DNA from: Cruorifilaria tuberocauda
Lineage: Eukaryota; Nematoda; Chromadorea; Rhabditida; Onchocercidae
DNA: 64,000 nt
Reading direction: 5' to 3'
NCBI GenBank assembly: GCA_013365365.1
Contig: JABVXU010000185.1
Span: 38,035-102,034 of the forward strand
Both the position numbers and the translations under genes were made by a program. The notes beneath the pieces are model-generated. The model did not search any database. It was not told the DNA's origin and saw nothing but the letters and a program-made list of their open reading frames with translations. Of the stretch, positions 25,313 to 37,248 are shown piece after piece. The number at the start of each line of letters is the position of its first letter. Positions within the stretch are counted from its first letter, which is position 1.

Positions 25313-26189
25313 AAGCATTTACTTTGAAAACGAAATTTAACGTGTAAAAATAACTTCTAACTCATTAAGTTCTGTTATCATTGGTATTACTAATCTTACA
25401 ACTTTCTGTGAATCATTTCTCAATAGTAATAGCATTTTAATTGTATACTTCAAAATTTTGATAAACGCTTATTAGACTGTATTGTATAAAATTTATTTAA
25501 ATGGAAAATAATATTAGCAAAAAAATCTTTCCCACAAACATGCTTTAATCTGTAAGCTTCAATTGAAAGACCTGTCTCCAATCAGGACAAACGACACTCA
25601 ATTCTAATAAAAGAAAACGTTTATGTTTTACGTAGAAGTCATTACAATACCGTACTTGGCACATTAAATATGAGTTACTTGCACACAACTTACTGGACCA
25701 ATCAGAAAGAAATAATTATAACAATTATGACAGTTCAATGATCGAATAAAGAGGTCAAAAGAGTAAGAAAGTTTTGCTCTCATATAAAAAAATAAAAATA
25801 ATCATTCTTAAGAAGCCAGGAAGATCGAATCAACACTTGTATCCAAGAATTAGCAAACTGATTAAATACAAGAGACGATGAAAGAAGGATTAAGAATCAC
25901 CCTATTCCACATAAGATGTCAAAATCATATCTTACAAATAAAAATTCGGATAGGAATTGAAGAAACGTGGATATAATAACTGAACAAATCACAACCAATA
26001 AAACTGGATGACAATGGGTTGTCACACAAAATAGTCTAGAAGGTTATTGGAAAAAGCCAGAATACTTATCAGACCTGTCTTCAAATTTATTCAACTAGGC
26101 AAGGAAGAATTTTGGATTCAGGACTTTCGTTCTTCATATGAAAGTTTGACCCGTGCTGTTAGAAAGTGACTGTTCTAATATTTATCTTT
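25313..26189. other. 3' flank of the secreted dismutase gene
   Basis: No coding or RNA signal seen. It leads directly into the broken dismutase copy at 26190. Confidence 0.5.
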
Positions 26190-26493
26190 TTACTGTACAT
26201 AATTTCTGTCATCTATGCTAATTCACGTTAATGCAACTTTAAAATACGTGAACTTCTACATAATTACATGGAAACAAAGCAAAAACGGAATCAGTAAAAG
26301 AAAAAACAAGCTTTACTAAATCTTCTACTGAAGTATAGCTAACTAATTATTCACAATTATTTCTTAATGTAAATTGCAAAAAATTTCAGTCAAACGTGTA
26401 AAAAAAATAAAAATGCTAGCGATGTTGCGAGGTGACCGTTTTAATGAAATCATTGAAAAAACTCATTAAAAGTATAGAAATTTATAATTTATG
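26190..26493 (+). pseudogene. broken copy of exons 1-2 of the secreted dismutase gene
   Basis: The stretch lines up with 23868-24205. It shares TACATAATTTCT, CATAATTA..GGAAACAAA in intron 1, an ATTTCAG acceptor followed by CAAAC, a decayed exon 2 (GATGTTGCGAGGTGA..) and the downstream TAGAAATTTA. The upstream ATG/signal sequence is lost, the exon-2 frame carries stops and a deletion, and no copy of exons 3-5 follows on this strand. It is a partial tandem duplicate that decayed after duplication. Confidence 0.75.
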
Positions 26494-26555
26494 ATTTGGT
26501 AGCATTTTTTTGAAAAAAAGAATATCGAAAATCAGATACAGAAAAATGATTGCGA

Positions 26556-26668
26556 TCAGGTGTAAAAGAAAAAACTCGCATGTCCAAAATAGACAAAGAA
26601 TTTGCCAATGCCTTTAATTTCGAGAGAAACTTTCTCACCGTATTCGCCATAACCAAGGAAACCGGAAC
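26556..26668 (-). CDS. candidate alternative last exon of the cytosolic dismutase gene
   Basis: Behind an ATTTTCAG acceptor (exon begins at 26668) one frame runs 36 codons to TGA with good codon choice: SGFLGYGEYGEKVSLEIKGI, then GKFF and an aromatic-rich end. It needs one base from the previous exon. Inside the last exon of the cytosolic dismutase gene there is a phase-1 donor ACAG|GTAACA (donor G at 27531) that would supply it, giving GKGTG-SGFL. The product (about 167 residues) would lose the catalytic Arg and the second disulphide Cys and gain a hydrophobic tail. C. elegans sod-4 is known to make a membrane-bound form by alternative 3' splicing, so the arrangement has a precedent. A second frame of the same DNA is also open, so this is uncertain. 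Confidence 0.35.
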
Positions 26669-27445
26669 CTGAAAATGATTAACACTTTAAAAATTCTTTT
26701 AAGATAAGGTACAATTTCTCATTAAACTAGGAAATTTCAATATCTCCTGAACTTTGCTGATTGCTTTTATCATCCGTTCTTTATCCATACAAAGACAATA
26801 CTCGCTTGTATCTTTATTTTGCGTAATTATATCATCTATTATACGTTACGTTGATATAAGCATTAGACAAGCATATTTTATAAAAATAAATGTGAGACTT
26901 CCCGTTGCTAATAAAAATTAAAATTCCGAATCAAACAATCGACGATTAATTAAAATCTAAGAGATGCAAAGACGAAGCAAGAAGATGAACACTGCCTAAT
27001 TTCTGAATCGACGTCGGAAAGGAATAGCACTTTCATGTAATATGATGTTCTTAGAACACTGTAACGTTAATATTTATTTAACCATTACTAAGATACAATA
27101 TCTACAGTGGAACAATCTACAATGGATGCAATACAGAAAAATTAAAAACGCTGAATGTTTTTGTATTTTTAAATTACTCGCCATGTGATCTTTGACATGG
27201 ATAACGGGCGAGTATTTACCACGTAACTAACAATACAACAAATGCTTGAATTAATAATTAAAAATGACATTCAAATGCATATTTTAAAATACACATTCCT
27301 CTTTCAACGAAATAAGCTTTTTTTTTGCACAAGAAATGTCACAGGAACAGAAACAGTAAAGTGTGAGGAATGGTAGTTGATAGACATTATGAGAGCATTA
27401 AAATTTCCTTTTCTAAAACAGAAGCTCATGAAAAAAAAAAAAGAT

Positions 27446-28507
27446 TTAGGAGGCAGCACCAATAGCAACGATACCACATGCAACACGGGCGCCAGCATTA
27501 CCGGTTTTCAGACTTTCATCTTTCTTGTTACCTGTTCCTTTCCCGAGATCGTCTTGATCAGCATGCACAACAATTGAACGGCCAATTATGGAATTTGGAC
27601 CCAGCAGCTAGAAATAAATAACGGAAATATAAAATTAACACAAACACAAAATGCCCATGAAGCAATTTTACCATACCTGTACTTGTTTATCAGAAATATC
27701 AATATGAGCGATGCCATCGGATCCAGCTACAATATTTCCAAGATCACCAACATGTCTTATTTCATCCTAAAAATTAATTGCGAATTGTGAGCGAAAAAAG
27801 AAATTGCCAACTTCCCATTAAAATTTACTTCTGAATGATCTTATTTATTACAAAATCTAAAAGATTCTCTATATATGTTACATGGATCATTGTATCATAA
27901 TCATTTAACATTACACTTATTTCAGAAACCAAACTGATAAAGCTAGCACACATTTCATATAATTCTTTTTCTTTTGGAAATGAAATAAAACTAACTGTTG
28001 GGCCGCCATGTGTTTTATTATAAGGATTGAAATGTGGACCGGCAGAAATGCAGCCGTTTGTAGTATCACCAAACTGATGAATATGAAAACCATGTAAGCC
28101 GGGAGTTAAACCTTTGATTTCACCATTAATAGTTGTTGGCGAGCCTTCTTTATCCTTTAAAAAAGTTATTTTTAAAAATTAGTAAATAAGCGCTCTTGAT
28201 ATACAAAAGTGACTTTTGATGACCAAAAAAGCAGTATATGATAGGAAGTTTCATTTTATTTTAAATACGTTACAGCACGAAAATTCCAACCATAATTCAT
28301 GATGAAAAATGTTAGCACTATTCCATCTTTTTTCTGTTATATATTCAAAGAAAAAAAAACGTAAACTTTACTAAATTAATCACCTGAAAAAAAGCTAACA
28401 TTCTGTTAATGAATTTATATGCCTTAAGAAAAATTTTTTACCTGTTTAAATCGAATAATTCCACTAACAATATCGCCGCGCAATACAGCTATTGCGTTCG
28501 CACTCAT
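27446..28507 (-). CDS. sod-1: cytosolic Cu/Zn superoxide dismutase
   Basis: Exons 28507-28442, 28154-27996, 27766-27677 and 27607-27446 join in phase 0 to 158 residues, the usual length for the filarial enzyme. Start [12 protein letters not shown] has no signal peptide. Copper ligands H46, H48, H63 and H120; zinc ligands H63, H71, H80 and D83; disulphide C57-C149; catalytic Arg 146 in GNAGARVAC; electrostatic-loop DDLGKG. It detoxifies superoxide in the cytosol. Exons 2-4 have exactly the lengths (159, 90, 162) of exons 3-5 of the secreted gene at 23846-25312, so the two genes stem from one duplication. An acceptor-like TTTACAG lies shortly before the ATG. Confidence 0.96.
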
Positions 28508-31500
28508 GGTAATAGAACCAGTTCTGAACTGTAAATACTTCAAAATTGTTTCGGAAAATTAAAATCTGTAGAAGAAAAAAAAGCAGTGTAGAAGGGAAAA
28601 GAGTGATGACGTTGAAACGACCCAACAACCTACATTTACCCAATGGACAACAGCGCACCAACCACACCAAATGCTACAACAAATAACAAAGAAACAAACC
28701 AAAACACCAATGTTTTCCACTTTGATATTCGCTTTATGAAAAACTATCAAAATTGTAATCAATTATAAGATGCCAATCTTCTCCGTTATATGTAAAAGTA
28801 TATACTTTTGTATGTTAATGGTTTGTTGCTGTTGTTTTATTTTAGTCTGAAATTAAAATAAGAGTTTCCAATTTGTAATTGATTGCAGCTAACTAAAATA
28901 TATTTGCCAGAACTTCTGCATCCGAATAATTTAGTTTTTTATTTTATTCCTACGATCGAGTAATTTTATAGTAGCGGTTAAATTATAATAGGAATTTTTA
29001 ATTTTTAGCTAATTGCAATAAATTGAAATATTGACGACATACTGACAATGTTAAAAATATTTTGCCTTCAACTGCATACACTAATGTTTTTGAAGAGCGA
29101 CACGAAGAGTACACAGTTGCCTTCCTCCGTTACAACGTGCCATTCTACGTGTTATTAAATTTTTAATTACTTTATTTAGTTACTGTAGCACTGTGAGTTA
29201 TTGAGTTCGTCATTCATTTCGTTATAAGTACTCATTCAATTATCATTGCGCATTTTCATTAGGATGCTTTCGGCAATGAAATTAGCGATGAGAAGAATGG
29301 AAATTTAATGACCGGTAGTGCTTATATATTATTGTACTAGAAATTGATACTGTTTCCTGAATTGATTTTCCATTTTTCGTTCATAGTGTACTAATATATC
29401 AGTGCTATTGCCTTTCGTCACTTTCATCTTTTGTGAACTCAAAAGTACAATTTCTGTGAATGTTACCTGAAATTTCATGCTCATTAAAACTTGGCTATTG
29501 CCTAGAAAGATTAATAAGCACAAGAACTAACACAAATTTTATATTGAAAAATCCAGAAAATATCGAATTCGAAAAATATCAAAGACTATCACTGATGCGT
29601 TTGTTTTGCTAAAATTAGCACATAAATCCGTCTTTGATTTCATTTCATTTCTCTTTAATGAAATAGTAATGCTTTAACAATACGGTATTTATTATCCCGA
29701 AAAATGATTGTAGCTTTCAGACACACTCCTTCTTATCACTTTTACCTATATGCAGCGGTAAACATTAAATCACACACTATATGATACAATCATTTCTTAT
29801 TGTGCACGCAATTCGAACTTTATTTCACAACGACATATTCGATAATTTGAAAAGAAATCCGATAAAGATGAGTAGAAAAGAATATTGTTCATTTCATGCG
29901 TATGATCATTGACGCGGAATGTTGTTTTAGATGGATAGCATGGTCTCAATGTGTAACAGCATGAGTATATTATTTTCATTTTTCTGAACGAAATCTGCAT
30001 AACGAGTTATTTGTGAATATAAGAAGGAATTTTCAATTCCCAGAGAATATTGGTTTAATATTATCAAAGTTAATTGATATTTTATATCATTAAAATTTTA
30101 TAATCGAAACTTTATTTGTTTCTTTTTTTGTCAAGAAAAGTGTTAGATATCATTTTAGTGATTTCACGAAGCCTTAATTCCACTCATTGGTGATGTCATA
30201 AGCGTGAAAGATGCGTGACGTGACTCTAAAAAGTTATCCTTAGAAACAAAAAAAAACATTTTTCATCAACAAGAACACATACATTGGATTGAGGTATTAA
30301 ATATAATTGCTATCTCTAACTGCAATATCGCTATTCTTCAAATATCGGTGCTAAGATTGATTAAAGAATATTTTGTATTTGTATATAAATTTTAATTCAC
30401 ACCTTCTATGTCCTTTTCAAGGCGAAAAAACTGATAATTTTTACATTAAAAAAAATGAAAAAACACATTTTTTCATTTTTTCACATTGTTCTAATGGTGT
30501 TTTTTAAACGGAAATATTATGCTGATAGTGAAATATCGAAAACTTTCATTGATTTAATATCCCTTTAATAAAAAAATATATATAACGGCGACAGTTTAAG
30601 CAAGAACAATCCCAGAATAATTAGATTTTAAAAAGATAATTTTGAGAGAAAAAATGATGTATTATAGAAAAAACTATGATGTTAAAGTGTTCTACAACAA
30701 TTTAATGATTAGAAAACATAAATGAAGGTAGAAAACATATTAAAGTGACTGCTACCCATTGATTTTTTTTTAAAGCAAATAAAATAAAATAGGTGAAATC
30801 TTAAAACTAAAAATACTGGGAATCAATAACGTTGGGTATATTACCGAAAGGATTTTTTTTGGAAGTACGAAGATAGAAGTTTTAAATTTTGTAAAAAAGT
30901 ATACCAAGTAAAAGGAAAGAAAGAAAGAATAAATAGAGAATTGAGAACGAGTTGAAATTATTGACACACGATATATCACAGATAATGTTCAAATCACTGA
31001 TTTGTCATAACAACTTGTTCATGAAAGACCTCAAATAAGCTAGGAAAGATTTTGTCAATGTAATGTGACAAAAGAAATGGCTAGTGATAATCTCGGCAGT
31101 CAATACATAACTTTCGTTTTTCGAAACAGATGTGTCATGTTTCAATATATCGAGATACAATAGTCATACCTCTATGCATGCTTCCTGAGCGGTCTATCTG
31201 TGAAACCATGCGACAATCAAATTATGTAAAAATAACAATGTAAATATATAATAAAACTTCAAACATATTAAATAAATTGTAGATACGATAACAATATCCC
31301 AAATTATACAGTATGAAAAAAAGAAATTAAAGTCCGATATTGTACATGATTTCAATATGGAATTCATAACTTACGACAGTTACTCAAAAAAGAGACTTCG
31401 GTACATACTATGCAAAATAGTGCGAACATTTTCAACATATAAATAGGTACATTTAGCAATGGTGCAAATTTGGAAAGCTCGATTTGATTTTGCGACATTC

Positions 31501-31757
31501 CTGCGTTTCGAACACACCAAAAAAAGTAGAAATGCATATGATATTAACAAGATAAGCGTAATCTTAATAACATTTCGTCTAGCAAGAAACTGATGACGGA
31601 ATTTGAATTTTCAAGTGGATAAAAGCACATATTCTTGAAGCAGAAAATGCGAGCAGAAAACAAGTATTCTGGCCTAATGAGAAGTAAAATACATTTTTGC
31701 ACAAACCTATGAAAAACTTTGCACAAACCAATGAAATGTCACTCAATTAACCATAAC
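28508..31757. other. intergenic, no firm gene
   Basis: About 3.2 kb between two minus-strand genes. Two weak exon-like stretches (29264-29313 plus; 29468-29329 minus) are noted in the findings. The rest is AT-rich with homopolymer runs and no support for coding or RNA genes. Confidence 0.45.
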
Positions 31758-34286
31758 TTACCGAATATCAGGATGTCCTGCAAATAAACAAATTAAAATG
31801 GTAATAAAAATAGCGACTACTGCCCAACGAAGAAATAATTTTGGACAACAGCAAATCATCTGAACTAAATCAACTGATGGTAGTTCTGGAGTAAGCGTGT
31901 CACTATATATTGTTGAACCATTCAGATAAACCGATGAAGTATTGGATATCATTAAATCAGTCTGCGATTTTGGCAAAACTCGATACTCTTTTTCACGTTG
32001 TTTAGCCTAAAATTAATTCTTTATTTGGTATAATTTTTAAAATTTTTGGGGAAAATATTCAAAGAAAACTATATAAATACAGAATCTAAGTGGAGAAATT
32101 CTGAAATTTTATAGTAAGCAGCAGTCAAATCTCACCCGATTATAGAGGAAAACGCCAAATATGGATAAAAACATGCCGAAAACATTGGCTGGAGTTACCG
32201 GGTTACGTAAAGTAAGTAACGACGCAGATATCACAGTGATACGTTTCGCTGCATTTGCTACTGCGTAAGAAAGTGCAGATAAGCGATGAATTAATACGAA
32301 AGCACACAAATTTTGGAGAAATGAAAGTATACCAGAAAGCAATAAAAAAACGATAAAATTCGGCTCGTGAGGTGATGGTTGATTCTTCTAAAAAATTAAA
32401 AATTTCAAGGAAATAACAAGCATGGGAAACGGTTTAAACACAAATTAATAATATGTTTTAAAATATCTGAAGAAAAAGAAGAAAAATGAAGTTGATCCAA
32501 ATCACAACTTTATATTTCGCGAATTTTGCAAGATGCTATAACGAAATGTGATGCAATTGAAATTATTATAAATTGAAAACATAAAATGAAAATATACAAA
32601 AAAATATAAGTGAAATTACGTGAGAAATGACTAATGACATAATAAAAGAGAAAAGACCAAGGAAAATAGTGAATAAATAAAAAAAAAGAAATTACATACT
32701 GTTAACTCGACACCATGCCATAGTAGTAAGCCATCACGAAAACACCAAACTGGAAATAACAAAATGGCAGAAATACGGGAATTTAAGGCTAGCAAATAAA
32801 GTGGATGAATATCAGTACCTTCCAATACCTGAAATAAGAATTATCATAATAAATTTAGCATTTCTTGTATCAAAATAATCGATTATTCAGTGCAGCATAT
32901 CTCCTATTTGCAATAATTGATGATATTAAGCTTTTAGCCAAATCAATTTCATTTAATTCATCTCTTGATTAAAAACTTATCGGTTGTTCAGATTTTCAGC
33001 CGTCACTTACCAAATCTATATTGCTAATAAACAGTTAACTTATATCGATTCCACCTGATAGCAATATTATTTTCTTATATTCTTTATTTTACTTCTGTTT
33101 ATCCGCTACAGCGAAGAAAAAAATTTGATGAATTCGCAAATTATATTATGCCGTAACCATCTATGGTTCATAGGAAGAATAATGACAAAATTTTTTAATT
33201 AATCGTAGAAATAATTCGGACCTTTTTAACAAAAACATTTAACACTGAATAAATACCAGTAGATAACAAAGCACTTAGTAAACCTCCTAAATCAAACGAC
33301 AATTCGGTAAATGTTGCAATAGCTACACCAATTACGATCGGTATTAATGACAGATAAACATGCTTGCTTTGACGCTCTTTTAGAACGACTCGAGCAGAAA
33401 AAACAGCAAATAATGGCATTGTTGCTTTTACTATAAATACACATATGAAATAAGAATTTTTTGCCAAGAATCAAACAAAAATATGAATAATGAAATTGGA
33501 AAGTTTCATAATTTCATAAATGTTAAATATTAAATTTGATTAGGTGCAATGTTTCGATAACAGAAAAGTTATCGCTTTTGAGATGCAAAACCAGCTTTAC
33601 TGTAAATAAAATCATTAATAAAGTATGATTTTTACTTAAAAATACGTGTAAACTACAAAGCTAATTTTAAAATATACCTGTTTGTACGTACGAAACTGGG
33701 ACTTTCCAAACGCTCACATATGCACTAACAACAGCAATCACTTTACCAAATGAAATTGGAATAATATAATATATTAGGTAATAGTTCGATATAGAGGGTT
33801 GCTTGATATGCCATAGCCGAAGCACCGGAACGGAGCAAAGCTCAACGTAACAAAGTGACACCAAAGCAACTGTCATAGGATATGGATAGTTCTACAAATG
33901 AGAAATGTGAAAATTTAGCAAATATAAGCAAAAATAATACTAATATTAATGAAGTTATTGAAGAAAAGGATACCATTTTTAGCACTAATTAAAATGAAAC
34001 TAATTTGCTATGAATTCAAATTTCGACATTTGTAAGCCAGTGAATATTTTTTAATTTTTAAAACAAATAATATAAACATAGAAAATTCAAAAAATAATAT
34101 CCACTAGGTTCAGAAAATTTGAAGAAATGGCTACTTTAAAATTATCATGTTTTTTAAAAAAGCAATAACAATTACCTGTAATGTAATTTTGTTAACAATA
34201 CTAGATGCTGAACTCACAAAATACCAAGCAATAAAAATCACAGCAACTTGCAATGTAAAATTATTTAACGTGGGAAATTGCGTCAT
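31758..34286 (-). CDS. SLC35E1: SLC35E1-like Golgi sugar-phosphate/nucleotide-sugar transporter
   Basis: Six exons: 34286-34176, 33891-33678, 33430-33222, 32828-32700, 32387-32136 and 32006-31758, giving 387 residues with every junction in frame. The order of segments matches the triose-phosphate-transporter (TPT/EamA) family: W-Y-x-x-S first span with VNK, the [20 protein letters not shown] segment, [28 protein letters not shown], and [14 protein letters not shown] with [12 protein letters not shown] near the C-terminus, as in SLC35E1. About ten membrane spans are expected, in Golgi or secretory-pathway membranes; the human protein's substrate is not settled. The C-terminal tail is longer and ends with an extra hydrophobic segment ([16 protein letters not shown]). 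An upstream out-of-frame ATG (34421) opens a short leader frame. Confidence 0.9.
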
Positions 34287-37248
34287 GGTATTTACTTCAC
34301 TGACATTAAATTTTTGAAAATCGTATCTAAATCATGCGTGGTACTATCATCCATATCAAGTTCTGCAGATTTATCATTGCGAATAACTGTTGATAAGCAC
34401 AAAATGAGATAATTAGGCATGATTTAAATGAGCAATCAAAATGAAGATGTTCTCGAAGAATTCATAGCGAATTCGACAAGAAAGCATAAATTATTTTCAG
34501 AAAGAATTGAAGACGAATATTTGCCAGTGGAGGAAATTAGGTTCTTGTAATCACACGATAAAATATATTACATGAATAAACTTCAGGGAAATTAATTAGT
34601 TAAAAGATGAATGAAAGAAAAACTGATTTCGTTGGCTAAGAAACAGGGCAGAACGCGAAAATTAACGTACATTATGAACAATTTGGACAAACCAAACTAT
34701 ACAAATTAATAAACGATGAATTATTAATATAAATGTAGAAACATCAAATGATATGCAAAAGTTTAAATAGCAATTTGAATATTGGAAGGAAACGATCAAT
34801 AAGTAATTATTGTCACCAAAATTTTACTAGATTTAGATTAATTTACTCAAATTTGAATACCTTATTCATGCACGTCTTGCGAACTCAAATTCAAACTGAG
34901 TAAAAAACGACGAATCAAATAAACGAAATCCTCATAAAAATGAATAAAAATCTATGCATGAAGAACTACAAAGACATTGAATCTGATTTTAATCAAATTT
35001 TAATCCTTGATCAATTATAATAGCATTTATGACCAAAAATTTCATCATAATTGCACTCACATGTTTGTTATAAAATAAGCTTGCTATTTATTTAATGATG
35101 AAATTATTAATAAAATAACGAAAACTTGGATTTCATCTGTTACACGGTTGAAGGATCAACCGAGTCCATTCATTTTTTTTGTTTGTTTAACTACTTAGAA
35201 ACAGTGAAAATGAAATAAAAAGAAAGCAGCATATTTGTCAGAATTTCTATCAATCATGCTTGGAGAACAAAGAGAGGAAACAGTTCATTGACTAGTTAAG
35301 AACTCTTGAAATCTTTAAAGTCATTATCTTATTATAGATATATTTGAAAATATCATTTAGCTTATTTCTAATGTTGTTTAACTTTATTAATTTATTGCTG
35401 ACATTAAAATAATAAAAATAAAGATGAGAAGAAGAGAGAATATACTCCGAATTAATGATTCTAATTTCATAATAGCGAAACATTATTGTCATGATCTCGA
35501 AATGGCTCAAATGGTAAAAGAATAATATTCGAATTTTAACTAAAATAAAAATGCTGTTAAAAAGCGGGAATATCCTCTCTGTGAACATTGCATGCTGGAA
35601 TGTGGAAAATGTGAAAGGCAAAATGGTAGAATTTTCTAAATAACAGAGTTACAGTATCGGAACACCGAAAAAAATAGATGTGACAGAATATCCTAAGTAT
35701 TTGAATTGCAGTGTAAGAGAATGTATCCTTTTATTGCTTACGCCAATAGGAGAGCATTTCACAAAAACTGGGTTTGAACTTTTAAGAGCAAACTTAACAT
35801 TTCACTTGAACAATTCAAAAAATTTTTGTAAGTACGAGGACTAATGAAATGGCGCGTCTCGATATTATACATTTTTTTTGATAATAAGTCACACATAAAT
35901 TAGGAATGAAAATGGTATATGTCTTGTGTTCGAAATATTAAAAAATTTGAACTTTAACTAAAAAGTGAACAGCATAAAGCAAAATAAATTATTTCTCCTA
36001 ACTATTGCTTTATTGAATTTTCCATGTATTTTAAGCGATAAAAATTTAACTGTTTATTGTGTTATATTTCCTACGGAAAATCTTTGTACTTGTCAGTTAA
36101 CACAAAATTTTACCATAACAGATAAACAACGCAAGTACACAATATAATAAGTTGGCAATTTTCCGAATTCTACATTAGAGTTTACTTAGTGAAAATTAAT
36201 GAGAATAACATTCATCAAAGCTGTCTGTGAATCAATTGGAATACAATTATGAAAAATATTTTACATTGCCTCCAACAATACTGTGTTTGCCATGTTCACA
36301 ACTAGGACATTAATTTTTATCAATTCTAAAAATTTAAAACAACCAATAGAAATGTGAAAATTATTTCTTTATGATAAAACAAATATATACCAAAAAATAT
36401 TCCGACATTTAGTCGAAGTATACATATTATAATGACCAACATAAAAATATAAAAAAGACCTTCAAGAGTTTTGCTTTTAAGGAATAGAAATATCTGAGAA
36501 ACAGTTGAGAAGTTTTATTATCCAATATTTCACATAATTTCTAACATACAGTGAGGACAAAACTGAATTTAAAATCAAAGAGATAAGAATTCGAATGCTA
36601 AAACAAACGAATATAAAAAATTGAGATTTCATACTTGTAATATATGAATATATTACAAGTATGAAATCTCAATATACGTTAAATATAAAGTATCCTAGTT
36701 TTTCAAATTAGTCTTACGGTTCAACTCAAGAATTTAAGTAAATATTATTTACTCATCAAATTTACTAGCGGTTTCAGTGAGACGGTAGGTTTGCTAACAA
36801 ACTGAGCATAAAATACTGTTCACTTAAACTAGAAATTAATGGTAATAGATTTAATAAGAACCTATCATCAGCCAATGACCACGTTTTCGTGTTACACTCT
36901 ACAACATTATATTGCACCTTCTTCATAATTACTAAATGATTCATTGTTTTAAGCTCGAATAGATTTATAATAATACCTGAGGAAAAAAGACTTCACTTCA
37001 ACCTAATTAGTTTTTTTTATAATAGGCTTTAGAATGTAAAACTAGAGTATGAAAAATCTCTCTTATTATAAACTAAAAATTTTTGAACTAGAAATCTGAT
37101 TTGAACCACAACTATAATGGAAAAAATCAAGAAAATATTCGGTCTTCTAACGCAGGAATCATTTAATTAATATCTAATAAATGAAAGCCCTAAAACAATT
37201 TTTTCAACATTTCAACATAATATACTACTGATATTTCTACATGACAAA
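34287..37248. other. intergenic, nothing recognised except a hairpin
   Basis: About 3 kb between SLC35E1 (5' side) and SMG9 (3' side). Frames at 35292-35621 (minus) and 35965-36147 (plus) lack splice context and, in the second case, an ATG. The only structured element is the inverted repeat at 36621-36672. Confidence 0.5.
36621..36672. repeat. perfect 24-bp inverted repeat with 4-base loop
   Basis: 36621-36644 (TTGAGATTTCATACTTGTAA plus TATA) is the exact reverse complement of 36649-36672 around TGAA. A transcript would fold into an uninterrupted 24-bp hairpin. It is intergenic, about 0.6 kb beyond the SMG9 stop. Confidence 0.95.

Noticed and set aside
35965..36147. Frame with a signal-peptide-like N-terminus
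   Set aside because: It begins with GTG, not ATG, and no upstream exon was found; the hydrophobic start is common in AT-rich translations.
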